Assembly: GCA_045631465.1 (NCBI GenBank)
Contig: JAZQUV010000002.1
Location: 1-40,140, forward strand
Length of the DNA stretch: 40,140 nt
Direction: 5' to 3'
From: Aphodosoma sp045631465
GTDB taxonomy: Bacteria > Bacteroidota > Bacteroidia > Bacteroidales > Paludibacteraceae
Below the pieces are notes generated by a model, which had not been told where the DNA came from, made no database searches, and worked only from the letters and a program-made list of their open reading frames with translations. Position numbers and translations under genes: made by a program. Of the stretch, positions 9,185-18,200 are shown piece after piece; position 1 is the stretch's first letter; each line of letters opens with the position of its first letter.

Positions 9185-10828
9185 ATGAAAACAATTAAAA
9201 TATTTTCTCTATGTTTAACTATCATTCTTGCGCTTTCAAGTTGTTCTAAACACTTCTTGGATACAGAGATGACTGGTGGTACTCTTACGCAAGATGAATT
9301 TGAGAATGTGTCTAATATTGATCAGGCATTGGTTCGCGGTTTGTATCTATTGTTGTATGCCGATCAAACAAGTTCCGACCACATCTATTTTGGTCAAAAG
9401 TCTATCGATATGGCTACTGATATGACTGCAAGCGATATGGCTTTAGTTAATAACCTTTATGGTTGGTGGGGCGAAGAGGCTTCTTTGAGAGGCTATTCTT
9501 CTGGTCGTAACTCTGCAACTTGGTCTTATTATTTCATTATGATCAACAATGCGAACAACTTGATTCGTAAGTTTAATGGCCTCGCAGATGCTGATTTAAC
9601 TGCTAAAGATAAAGCTAATTTGGCTCAAGCTAAAACTATGCGTGCTCTTGCTTACTACAACTTGGCTTATATGTTTGCTCCTGCAGTTGACGACACTCAA
9701 ACTCCAAACCGCTATGCTCAATACATGGATCCAAAAGATTTGGTTGGTGATGGCTTAGGTTCTAACTATCCTGTTTGTCCTATCTACGATGCTTCTGAAC
9801 GTCAATACGACGAGACTACTGGTCTCTTGATGGCTCAACCTTTGGCTTCTGTAACTGATGTTTATGAGTTTGTTATCGCTGACCTCGATAGCGCTATCGC
9901 TTTGTTTAATGCTGTACCAAGTTATACTCGTGAATCTAAATTGGCTGTTGATGCCGACGTTGCTAAAATGTTGTTAGCTTACACTTATCTCCAAGCTGGT
10001 GGCTACGATGTTTACGAAACTGAAAATGGTAATGCCGATTATTATGCAAAAGCATTAGCTTTAGTTGAAGAAGTTATCTCTACTACTTCTTGTCAAATCC
10101 TTCCTTACGATGAAGTTTTGACTGATGGTTTCAATAATGTTAATTCTTTAAGCTGGATGTGGGGTCACGATGTTACTATCGAATCTCGTACAGGTCTTAA
10201 ATCTTTCTGGGGTCAAATTGACGTTTACACATACTCTTATGCTTGGGCTGGTTCTATCATCGGTATGGACCAAACTTTGTGGGAGTCTATCGCCGATTCT
10301 GATATCCGTAAACAATGGTTTGACGCAAGTGCCGATGGCGAAAAGAAAGATCTTAACCCTTACAACAAATTCTTCTCTGCTGCCAACAACACTAAATCTA
10401 CTAATAGCGATGCTATCGACCGTGAATGGTTGCAAGACGTTGTTTACATGCGTATCGAAGAAGCTTATCTTATCGCATCTGAAGCTGCTTGGCGTAATGG
10501 CGACTTGGCTAAAGCTAAAGAATACCTTAAAACTCTTGTTATCGAACGTGACCCAACTATCGCAGCTCAATTGGATTCTTACGACGAAGAAACTTTCAAA
10601 ACATATCTTTACAAAAACTGGCGCGTAGAGTTGTGGGGCGAAGGTCGTGCTTTGCGTACTTTGAAACGTTTCTGTATTGAAAACCCTAAAGAACGTGGTA
10701 AAAACCACTACTACAACCTTGGCGCAGGCAACAAAGTCAATTTCAACAATGCTAATTTGATCTTCTGGATGCCAAGTAGCGAATATCAATACAACTCTAA
10801 CTATCGTCAAGAACTTGAACAAGAATAA
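9185..10828 (+). CDS. SusD/RagB-family nutrient-binding lipoprotein
   Basis: Surface lipoprotein that forms the lid over the SusC barrel and captures substrate. The product is 547 residues. The N-terminus is a lipoprotein signal with lipobox LSSC, lipidated Cys20, followed by SKHFLDTEM, a common SusD start. The helical TPR-like scaffold is visible in the region around AKTMRALAYYNLAYMFAPA (about residues 147-165), which matches the conserved SusD RAL.YF.L signature. The C-terminal RagB/SusD region contains WRVELWGEGRALRTLKRFC. It lies 26 nt after SusC and 30 nt before the Big_2 lipoprotein with no terminator between, so the three form one operon. Confidence 0.95.
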   Translation: MKTIKIFSLCLTIILALSSCSKHFLDTEMTGGTLTQDEFENVSNIDQALVRGLYLLLYADQTSSDHIYFGQKSIDMATDMTASDMALVNNLYGWWGEEASLRGYSSGRNSATWSYYFIMINNANNLIRKFNGLADADLTAKDKANLAQAKTMRALAYYNLAYMFAPAVDDTQTPNRYAQYMDPKDLVGDGLGSNYPVCPIYDASERQYDETTGLLMAQPLASVTDVYEFVIADLDSAIALFNAVPSYTRESKLAVDADVAKMLLAYTYLQAGGYDVYETENGNADYYAKALALVEEVISTTSCQILPYDEVLTDGFNNVNSLSWMWGHDVTIESRTGLKSFWGQIDVYTYSYAWAGSIIGMDQTLWESIADSDIRKQWFDASADGEKKDLNPYNKFFSAANNTKSTNSDAIDREWLQDVVYMRIEEAYLIASEAAWRNGDLAKAKEYLKTLVIERDPTIAAQLDSYDEETFKTYLYKNWRVELWGEGRALRTLKRFCIENPKERGKNHYYNLGAGNKVNFNNANLIFWMPSSEYQYNSNYRQELEQE

Positions 10829-10858
10829 TCAATATTAATCTTTTAAATAAATTAAGTT

Positions 10859-12025
10859 ATGAAAAAAATTGCTTTATTTTTAATCGCAATTATCGCTTTG
10901 GTTGCTTGCGATGGCAACACACCAACTGGCACTAAAATCGAGACTTTGACTCTTACTCCTAATCAACTCGAATTGAAAGTTGGCGCTGAGAAAAAAATCA
11001 GAACTTCTGTTACTCCTGCTACTGACGAAATTTATACTGTAGTTTGGAAATCAAGCGACGATGCTGTTGCTACTGTCGACAACAAAGGTAACGTTGTTGC
11101 TGTTGCTGCTGGTAATGCTACTATCACTGCTACTATCGAAGGTACTGAAATCTCTGCTACTGCTTCTGTAAATGTTGTTTCTCCTTTCGATATCCTTAAA
11201 TATTATTCTTTTGTCCTTATGTCAATGGATGAAAACGGTTATCAAATTGATGGTATTGACTCTAACGAAGATGGTCAAAACGATACTATTTATACTGTAA
11301 CATATTATGGATTGCCTGAATCAGTATATCTTTCAGACCAAAGCCTTGTTGGTGAAAATGACTATCTTTTGGCAATCACAACTTCTTTCTCAGTTTGCAG
11401 TAGAGCAGCTTATTGTTTAGGTGCTTATGCTTTTGCAACAGAAGAAGAAGAATACCTTACTGAAACAACTACTGGCGGAAAAGGTTTTATCCCTCACATG
11501 GCGTCATGTTCTCATTTCAGCAAAGACATCTATTATAACTACTATACTGAAGCTTTCCAACAACAAGACTTCGATGCTGATGCTTGGGTTGAACAAAATG
11601 GTTATTTTATGGGTGACTATGATTCTTTTGTTCTTTATGTTGATTGGGAAAATGGATCTACTTATGGTGGTAATATCGTTGGTGGTGGTTTCGAAACTGG
11701 TGGTACTAGTCCTATTACAATGGATATTACTTACTACTCGCTTCAACTTCAATTGTTTGAAGAAGTTACAACTTTAGGTTTCAAGACTGAAATGACTGAA
11801 GATCCAGCAACAGGTGAAATGGTTGAAGCATTTGTATGGCCACTCGAATGGGGTAATATCGTTGAAAAAACTTATACTTACGGCGAACCTTCTTCAACTC
11901 AACCTGAAGAAGTTCAAGCAAGTGTTCAACAATATGCTCCTGTTAAATTGGACGCTTTGAAAAAACAAATCGCTGTTAACAACGCTTTGTTTACTTCTCT
12001 TAAAGTTGCTTTTGCTAAAAAATAA
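10859..12025 (+). CDS. Big_2 (bacterial Ig-like) domain lipoprotein
   Basis: A 388-residue lipoprotein with lipobox LVAC (Cys17). Residues about 28-107 form a group 2 bacterial Ig-like domain, with LTLTPNQLELKVGAEKKI, VVWKSSDDAVATVDNKGNV and GNATITATIEG. The remaining about 280 residues are acidic and aromatic, with repeated Tyr/Glu/Asp, and match no family I know. Position directly after SusD suggests an accessory surface binding protein analogous to SusE/SusF or the extra lipoproteins of Rag-like systems; this is inference. The operon ends at the terminator 12048-12080. Confidence 0.85.
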   Translation: MKKIALFLIAIIALVACDGNTPTGTKIETLTLTPNQLELKVGAEKKIRTSVTPATDEIYTVVWKSSDDAVATVDNKGNVVAVAAGNATITATIEGTEISATASVNVVSPFDILKYYSFVLMSMDENGYQIDGIDSNEDGQNDTIYTVTYYGLPESVYLSDQSLVGENDYLLAITTSFSVCSRAAYCLGAYAFATEEEEYLTETTTGGKGFIPHMASCSHFSKDIYYNYYTEAFQQQDFDADAWVEQNGYFMGDYDSFVLYVDWENGSTYGGNIVGGGFETGGTSPITMDITYYSLQLQLFEEVTTLGFKTEMTEDPATGEMVEAFVWPLEWGNIVEKTYTYGEPSSTQPEEVQASVQQYAPVKLDALKKQIAVNNALFTSLKVAFAKK

Positions 12026-12047
12026 TAATCAATATTATTTGTAATTT

Positions 12048-12080
12048 AAGTCCGTCAATTTCAATTGACGGACTTTTTTT
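12048..12080 (+). terminator. terminator of the SusCD operon
   Basis: AAGTCCGTCAATT (12048-12060) and AATTGACGGACTT (12063-12075) are perfect inverted repeats with a tiny loop, followed by five more T. A strong intrinsic terminator 22 nt after the lipoprotein stop. Confidence 0.92.
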
Positions 12081-12112
12081 GTTATATTGATTTATTTTTT
12101 TTTCTATAATGT

Positions 12113-12144
12113 CTTGTGTATTATAATAATTTTCACTATCTTTG
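12113..12144 (+). promoter_or_regulatory. promoter of the M6 protease pair, CTTG-N20-TATCTTTG
   Basis: CTTG at 12113-12116 and TATCTTTG at 12137-12144 are separated by 20 nt. The box lies 40 nt before the ATG. Together with the preceding terminator it makes the proteases a separate transcription unit from SusCD. Confidence 0.7.
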
Positions 12145-12183
12145 CACGTTGTTATAAACTAATCAATCTTACTTCTATAAATT

Positions 12184-15060
12184 ATGAAAAGAATCTTTTA
12201 CTTACTTTTGCTTTTTGTTTCTCTATCAGGCGCATTGAAGGCTGTCCCTGCCTATCCTGGTTTGATTACCACCACTCAACCTGATGGAACAACTATTAGT
12301 TATTACATGAAAGGAGACGAAAATTTCCATTTTATGACATCTGAAGATGGCTATTTAATCTCTTTGAATAGCGATAATATCTTGGAATATGCAATTATAA
12401 ATGACAATTTCGAAATTGTTACTACTGGTGTTAAAGCCTCAGATATTGCATATCGTACAAGCAAAGAAAAAAGATATCTCCAAAACGCGCTAAAAGCATC
12501 TGATGCTGTTGCTTCTTTGCAAGTAGCATCTGAGCGTGCTAATGTTCGTGCTCAACAACGTGTTGCTCAAAATGGTGATGCTCCAGTTATGCGCTATCCT
12601 TTACAAGGCAAACCTACAAGTTTGGTTATTCTTGTTAATTTCCAAGATATACAATTCACTTATACTCGCGAAAACTTCGATTCTTTATTGAATCAAAAAG
12701 GCTATGCCGTAAATGGTGGTACTGGTTCTGCTAATGATTTCTTCGAAGCATGTTCTTTTGGCCAATTCTCACCTGAATTTGTCGTTGTTGGTCCATACAC
12801 ATTGCCTAATAAAATGGAATATTATGGTAAAAACAATGCTAATGGCGATGCTCGTGCTCAAAACCTCATTATCGACGCATGTCGCGCCGCCGATTCTGCT
12901 GGGGTAGATTTTTCTGCTTATGATACAGATGGTAATAAAAAGGTTGATAATGTTTTCGTTTATTATGCTGGTCATAACGAAGCTGAGGGTGCTCCTGCTG
13001 AGGCTATTTGGCCTCACCGTTCAGCGATTATCTCTCAACAAGAATTTGATGGCGTTCGTTTGTATGACTATGCTTGTACATCTGAGTTGAAGAGCAATAG
13101 AGGTGCTACTATGTGCGGTATTGGTACTTTCTGCCACGAGTTTGGTCACGTGTTAGGTTTGCCTGACTTCTATGTTACTGACTATAGTCATAAAGAGGCA
13201 ACTTTAGGTCAATGGGATGCAATGGATAATGGCCCATATAATAATGGCGGTAAAACTCCTCCTTCTTATTCGTCATACGAGCGCTTTTTCTTGGGTTGGT
13301 TGACTCCAACTGTACTTGAAAAAGGTGTTACTACAGTAGAACCTTTGGTAACTACAAATACTGCATATATTTTGTCTAAAGAACCTCATAATTTGAATGG
13401 TGCTTCTCCTACTCCTAACGAATTCTTTATGATTGAAAATCGCCAATTCGTAGGTTGGGACTCTGTTGGCTTGCCTGGTCATGGTTTGCTTGTTACTCAT
13501 GTGGATTATAATAAATCAACTTGGATTAATAACTGCCCAAATAATAAAGCCGATGATATGGGTGTACAAATTGTTTGTGCTGCCGAAGATACTTATTCTC
13601 CTAAGCATAATCCTTTCCCTGGTCAAAGTGAGGTACGCACATGCTTCTTGACTATGAAAGATGGTTATCAATTCCCTGATCCTTTGACTAGCATTATTGA
13701 AGATGATAAAACCAAAACTGTATCTTTCGTATATGGTGAAACTCCAACTACTCCTTATATCTCTAAACAAGGTGATATCTCATACTTTAATGTTCCTTTT
13801 GAAGAAATCGAATATCGTACTATTCAAATCTCAGGACGTAATATAGATGGACCAGTTAAATTTAGATTGCAAACTGGCTATCACTTTATGATCAAAAATG
13901 CTGATACCGAGGCTAGCTTCTCTCGCGGATTTGACCTTGAGGTTAATGAAGATTCTACCTTCTCTTGCAAATTAGATGTTCAATATAAACCTCGTAGATT
14001 GTCTAATGGTGAGATATTTGAAGATAGACTTATTGTAGAGGCTGACAACTATATTATTTATTACGATTTGTCAGGCGAAGCTCCTAAGGCTATTAAAGTA
14101 TATCCTCCTGTAGCATACGAAGCTAAAGATATTACCGATAAATCTTTCATTGCTAATTGGGCTTATCAAGATTTTGCTACTTTGTATTATTTGTCGGTTT
14201 ATAATTTGACTAACGAAAAATCACTTGATGCTGAAGGTTTTGATGCCTTTGCTTCTGGTAAAATGGCAGATGGTTGGAAAGCTAACTTTACAGAAACTAA
14301 TCGTCAATATTATGGCGAATCTAGACCATCTATATACTTTAAAAATGCAACAGATACTTTATGGACTGAAAAGTATTTCTTGCCAGTAAATAAAGTCTCT
14401 TTTTGGGTACGTTCTGTTAATACTATTGGTGTTTTGCATCTCGATGGTTTGGTTGATAATCAATGGACTTCACTTGCAACATTCGACATCTCTGCAGGTA
14501 CAAAAGATGCTACTTTCTCTTTCGAGTTAGGTGATGTTGTTTGCCAACAATTCAAAGTTTATTATGAAGTAACAAATGGAACAGGTGGTATTACTTTCGA
14601 CGACTTTACTGCTGAATTCAACAAAACTGTTAACTTCACATTAGACCATTACGAAGTATATGATACAATGGCTATGGTTGGTGGCTTAGAGAAAGGAAAG
14701 GTATATTATTATCGTGTTCAAGCATCGGACAAAGATGAAGAAAATACAAAAATAGAGGAAAATATTACCGATTATTCTAATGAAATTAAGGTTGTTATTG
14801 CTGACAAAGAGATGAAAGATGTAGACTTGAAGGTTTCTATAGCTGCCGATGGTTCTGTGGTTGTTGATCTTGAAGCTGCTCCTAAACCTGATCATTGTTT
14901 GTATGTATATACGGTAGATGGACAACTTGTTACTACTATTATTCCAGAAACTCAAATGGTTACTTTACCTGCTCTTGCCGAAAATAATATTTATATTATA
15001 AAATATTCTGCACAAAGTGGTATAAAAAGAAAAGATAAAGTAGCTAAAATATTCTATTGA
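12184..15060 (+). CDS. secreted M6-family metalloprotease with nested extra domain
   Basis: A 958-residue extracellular zinc protease related to immune inhibitor A. Signal peptide residues 1-20, then a propeptide that begins PAYPGLITTTQPDG. The catalytic domain spans about 135-500 and contains the M6 zinc motif HEFGHVLGLPD with His318, Glu319, His322 and Asp328, and a calcium-loop-like DTDGNKKVDNVF upstream. After a beta-rich region (about 520-635) comes a fibronectin type III-like domain interrupted at about residues 680-815 by a beta-sandwich-like insert that the downstream paralogue lacks. The last about 80 residues (VYTVDGQLV ... NIYIIKYSAQSG ... KVAKIFY) resemble a type A sorting domain of the type IX secretion system. 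Substrate is unknown. Confidence 0.9.
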   Translation: MKRIFYLLLLFVSLSGALKAVPAYPGLITTTQPDGTTISYYMKGDENFHFMTSEDGYLISLNSDNILEYAIINDNFEIVTTGVKASDIAYRTSKEKRYLQNALKASDAVASLQVASERANVRAQQRVAQNGDAPVMRYPLQGKPTSLVILVNFQDIQFTYTRENFDSLLNQKGYAVNGGTGSANDFFEACSFGQFSPEFVVVGPYTLPNKMEYYGKNNANGDARAQNLIIDACRAADSAGVDFSAYDTDGNKKVDNVFVYYAGHNEAEGAPAEAIWPHRSAIISQQEFDGVRLYDYACTSELKSNRGATMCGIGTFCHEFGHVLGLPDFYVTDYSHKEATLGQWDAMDNGPYNNGGKTPPSYSSYERFFLGWLTPTVLEKGVTTVEPLVTTNTAYILSKEPHNLNGASPTPNEFFMIENRQFVGWDSVGLPGHGLLVTHVDYNKSTWINNCPNNKADDMGVQIVCAAEDTYSPKHNPFPGQSEVRTCFLTMKDGYQFPDPLTSIIEDDKTKTVSFVYGETPTTPYISKQGDISYFNVPFEEIEYRTIQISGRNIDGPVKFRLQTGYHFMIKNADTEASFSRGFDLEVNEDSTFSCKLDVQYKPRRLSNGEIFEDRLIVEADNYIIYYDLSGEAPKAIKVYPPVAYEAKDITDKSFIANWAYQDFATLYYLSVYNLTNEKSLDAEGFDAFASGKMADGWKANFTETNRQYYGESRPSIYFKNATDTLWTEKYFLPVNKVSFWVRSVNTIGVLHLDGLVDNQWTSLATFDISAGTKDATFSFELGDVVCQQFKVYYEVTNGTGGITFDDFTAEFNKTVNFTLDHYEVYDTMAMVGGLEKGKVYYYRVQASDKDEENTKIEENITDYSNEIKVVIADKEMKDVDLKVSIAADGSVVVDLEAAPKPDHCLYVYTVDGQLVTTIIPETQMVTLPALAENNIYIIKYSAQSGIKRKDKVAKIFY

Positions 15061-15069
15061 TTAATATAT

Positions 15070-15097
15070 GTAGAGACGCAATATTTTGCGTCTCTAC
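15070..15097. repeat. second copy of the GAGACGC palindrome
   Basis: GTAGAGACGCAA (15070-15081) and TTGCGTCTCTAC (15086-15097) are perfect inverted repeats around TATT. The core is identical to the pyrG terminator at 2458. No T tract follows, so it is unlikely to stop transcription fully. It sits between the two M6 protease genes and might tune or stabilise a shared mRNA. Confidence 0.75.
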
Positions 15098-15115
15098 TTG
15101 TAAAAAAACATTACC

Positions 15116-17524
15116 ATGAAAAAGTGTATATTGTTTTTCTTCTCGATTTTATTCTCAATAACAGTCTATTCTGTTAGTGCCTATCCTGGTCTAATCACAA
15201 CGGTTCAATCAGATGGTTCTATTGTAAAGTATTATTTATATGGCGATGAAAACTTTTCCTATATGGTTTCGGAAGAGGGTTTTCTTTTGTCTTATGATGA
15301 GAATGGTTTCTTAGTCGATGCTGAATTAGATATTGTCACAAAGAAAATAATGCCATCTAAAGCTAGAACTAAATATTCTGATGTGAAGCTGTTTTTAGAC
15401 GATATCGTTGCTACTCGTTCCATTAATAAATCTGTTGCTGTTCAGCGTGCATCTACTAATAAAGGTTATCCTCTGAAAGGTTCACCTAAAAGTCTTGTAA
15501 TTTTGGTAAATTATAGCGATTGTTCTTTTAGAACAGATATGCCGTATGAAAGTTTCAATGATTTATTGAATAAAAATAATTATTCTGAGAACGGAGCGAC
15601 AGGTTCTGCTCGTGATTATTTTCGACGTGCTTCTAATGGAGTTTTTGATCCTGAATTTATCGTGGTGGGGCCATATGATCTAAGCAATGATACGAAATAT
15701 TATGGCGAGGATGAAGGAGATATACATGACAAGCGTCCTGGCAATTTAATTGTAGATGCTTGTGCAGCTGCCGATGCGGATATTGATTTTAATGATTTTG
15801 ATGAAAATGGCGATGGCTATGTCGATAATGTTTTCGTCTATTATGCTGGATATAATCAAGCCGAAGGTGGTGGCGTAAATACTATTTGGCCTCATCGTTC
15901 ATATGTGGTTTCTAAAGTTGAATTTGACGGTGTTCGTTTGGGCGATTATGCTTGTACTTCTGAATTTAGAGGTAACAAAGGAGCTGAAATGTGTGGTATT
16001 GGTACTTTTGTGCACGAATTTGGTCATGTTCTCGGATTACCTGATTTATATTCTACTAATTACGCCGGACACAACACTCTTGGTGCATGGGATGTAATGG
16101 ACAATGGTTCTTATAATAGTTTTGGACGTACACCTCCTACTTATTCTGCTTATGAACGTTTTTATCTCGGTTGGCTAACTCCTATTCAATTAGACAAAGA
16201 TAGTAAATGCGAATTGCAACCTATCTCTATATCTAATACTGCTTATTTGGTGGCTGCATCCGAACATAATATGCAGGGCGATAATCCTGATCCAAAAGAG
16301 TTTTTCTTACTCGAAAACCGACAAAAAGTGGATAACGATGGCGTTCCTGCTCAAGGATTGTTAATCACAAGAATTACATATAATAGGTTAACTTGGGATA
16401 ATAATACGTTGAATAATAACGCTAAAAATATGGGAGTTGAGATTTGTTGTGCTGAACGTGCTACAGATGTTCCAACTTACAATGTTTTTCCAGGTAAGGG
16501 TAAAGTAACAGACTATCAATTCAAATTGCGTGATGGCTCTATTTTGGATAAGACTTTATCGCAAATCACCGAAAAAGATAGATTATTGTCTTTTGTTTAT
16601 GGCAATCCTTCGTTTATACCTAATGTTCAAATCGAAGGTGACTTGCAATCTTTCTCTGCATCTATTGGCGAAGAACAAGTCAAACGCTTTACTATCAATG
16701 CAACATCTGTGATTGGTACTCTTAATTTGAATCTAAATTCTGAAAATTATTCATTGCGTTTGGCTGATACTGATGAGCCTTTGGGGTCAAATGTAGCATT
16801 AGAGGCTAATTCTGATAGCGTTATTTCGGCAGAAATAGAAATTAAATATGCACCTAAGGTGTTTACATATCAAAATTATGTTGCTGAAACTTTATTGTTG
16901 ACAACCGAGTGCTTTGAAAAACAGTTGGCGCTACGAGGTTCAGCTCCGCGTCCAGTATATGTGGTTGCCCCTTGCGCCCTCGAAGCTGAGAATGTTACTC
17001 CGTATACATTTACAGCTCGTTGGGATTCTGTTTATGATGCAACGGAATATCATCTAGCGGTATATTATCTTGATGGATTAGATACGATTTTTGTACTACA
17101 AAATCAAGTCGTGACGTCGGATCAAACATCTCCTATTACCTTTGAAGTTGTGAATCTGGAAGGGGCTAAAGAGTATAAATATCGTGTGCGTGCTTCAGAT
17201 AAAGATCCTTATGGACGTTATGAAAATATTACAAACTATTCAAACGAAATCACTGTTACTACATTGTCTGGCTTTGGAGCAGAGAGTCGCAAGTTGGATA
17301 TATTAAAACAAGGAGATACTTACGTTGCCTATTTGCCTACTTTCGATGAAAATCATTCTATTTTTATCTATTCTATCGAAGGTAAACTTATAACATCAGT
17401 TCCTGTTAATTCTAATATTGTTGAGATTCCTCAATTGCCATCAAAGCGTGTTTATATCTTAAAGTATGCTTCTAACGAACAATTAAAGGCTAAGACAAAA
17501 GTCATAAAGTTATATTATGAATAA
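15116..17524 (+). CDS. secreted M6-family metalloprotease (paralogue)
   Basis: An 802-residue paralogue of the preceding protease. Signal peptide about 1-22, followed by AYPGLITTVQSDG, almost the same propeptide start. The zinc motif HEFGHVLGLPD has His300, Glu301, His304 and Asp310, preceded by a DENGDGYVDNVF calcium-loop-like sequence. Its fibronectin type III-like domain (about 615-720) is continuous, ending YRVRASDKDPYGRYENITNYSNEI. The C-terminal IYSIEGKLITSVP ... VYILKYASNE ... KVIKLYYE again looks like a type IX sorting domain. It lies 55 nt after its partner with only the palindrome between and no promoter box, so co-transcription is likely. Codon use is slightly more AT-rich than in the partner. 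Confidence 0.9.
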   Translation: MKKCILFFFSILFSITVYSVSAYPGLITTVQSDGSIVKYYLYGDENFSYMVSEEGFLLSYDENGFLVDAELDIVTKKIMPSKARTKYSDVKLFLDDIVATRSINKSVAVQRASTNKGYPLKGSPKSLVILVNYSDCSFRTDMPYESFNDLLNKNNYSENGATGSARDYFRRASNGVFDPEFIVVGPYDLSNDTKYYGEDEGDIHDKRPGNLIVDACAAADADIDFNDFDENGDGYVDNVFVYYAGYNQAEGGGVNTIWPHRSYVVSKVEFDGVRLGDYACTSEFRGNKGAEMCGIGTFVHEFGHVLGLPDLYSTNYAGHNTLGAWDVMDNGSYNSFGRTPPTYSAYERFYLGWLTPIQLDKDSKCELQPISISNTAYLVAASEHNMQGDNPDPKEFFLLENRQKVDNDGVPAQGLLITRITYNRLTWDNNTLNNNAKNMGVEICCAERATDVPTYNVFPGKGKVTDYQFKLRDGSILDKTLSQITEKDRLLSFVYGNPSFIPNVQIEGDLQSFSASIGEEQVKRFTINATSVIGTLNLNLNSENYSLRLADTDEPLGSNVALEANSDSVISAEIEIKYAPKVFTYQNYVAETLLLTTECFEKQLALRGSAPRPVYVVAPCALEAENVTPYTFTARWDSVYDATEYHLAVYYLDGLDTIFVLQNQVVTSDQTSPITFEVVNLEGAKEYKYRVRASDKDPYGRYENITNYSNEITVTTLSGFGAESRKLDILKQGDTYVAYLPTFDENHSIFIYSIEGKLITSVPVNSNIVEIPQLPSKRVYILKYASNEQLKAKTKVIKLYYE

Positions 17525-17527
17525 AGC

Positions 17528-17558
17528 AACAACGCTCACCAATTAGGTGAGCGTTGTT
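17528..17558. terminator. shared hairpin between convergent genes
   Basis: AACAACGCTCACC (17528-17540) pairs perfectly with GGTGAGCGTTGTT (17546-17558) around AATTA. It lies 3 nt after the stop of the second protease. Its right arm is also the last codons of the minus-strand deacetylase, so the stop of that gene is in the loop. T tracts are weak on both sides. Confidence 0.75.
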
Positions 17559-18154
17559 AGTTTATATCCTTCTTGTTTTAACCAAATTATTATATCTTCT
17601 AATACTTCCAGTACACGTGGAGCAGCTTTTTCCGAGTCGTGCATAACTATTATAGAACCATTGCGTGTATATTGTTTTATTGTATTTAGAATCTTTTCTG
17701 GTGTGTGGTCGCTATCCCAATCGTATGTAATCACATCCCATTGAATTATCTTATAACCTTTATTTTTTAGCATTGCATTTTGCCTAGGTGTAATAAGTCC
17801 ATGAGGAGGTCTGAATAGGTTATTCCCTACTAAGGCAGCACATTCGTCTATTTCATTCAGATAGTCATTCGTATTTGTGTAGAATCCTTTTGAATGGTGC
17901 ATTGTATGATTGCCTATTTGGTGCCCTTCTGCTTTAATCTGAGCGAATAATTCTGGTTGTGATGTTATGTTATCTCCAACGCAAAAGAAAGTTGCTTTTA
18001 CCTCTTGTTCTCGCAATATTTCTAATATTCTTTGGGTTGTCTTCTTGCATGGACCATCATCAAATGTAAGGTAGACTATTTTTTCATCGCTTGAAATTCG
18101 ATATATTGCTGGGCAAAGTAAGCGTAATATTTTGTTTGGTTGATATAATTTCAT
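17543..18154 (-). CDS. polysaccharide deacetylase (NodB homology domain)
   Basis: A 203-residue carbohydrate esterase family 4-type metal-dependent deacetylase that removes acetyl groups from polysaccharide or peptidoglycan amino sugars. Motif 1 is TFDDGP (residues 30-35). Motif 2 is NHTMHH with metal-binding His83 and His87. Motif 3 is RPPHG (about 115-119). Then come WDVITYDWDS and the C-terminal IIVMHDS. There is no clear cleavable signal, only a short hydrophobic patch near residues 10-18, so location is uncertain. Its ATG lies just after the terminator of the upstream DUF2723 gene on the same strand. Confidence 0.92.
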   Translation of the reverse strand: MKLYQPNKILRLLCPAIYRISSDEKIVYLTFDDGPCKKTTQRILEILREQEVKATFFCVGDNITSQPELFAQIKAEGHQIGNHTMHHSKGFYTNTNDYLNEIDECAALVGNNLFRPPHGLITPRQNAMLKNKGYKIIQWDVITYDWDSDHTPEKILNTIKQYTRNGSIIVMHDSEKAAPRVLEVLEDIIIWLKQEGYKLTTLT

Positions 18155-18170
18155 CTTGAAATATATAGTA

Positions 18171-18200
18171 AAAAATAAGCCTCATTCGAGGCTTATTTTT
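18171..18200 (-). terminator. terminator of the DUF2723 gene
   Basis: AAAAATAAGCCTC (18171-18183) and GAGGCTTATTTTT (18188-18200) pair around ATTC. On the minus strand it ends with a run of six T. It touches the stop codon of the DUF2723 gene (18200-18202), so stop and terminator are nested. Confidence 0.88.

Noticed and set aside
12087..12284. 65-codon frame overlapping the start of the first M6 protease
   Set aside because: Runs through the promoter region and is out of frame with a clear signal peptide.
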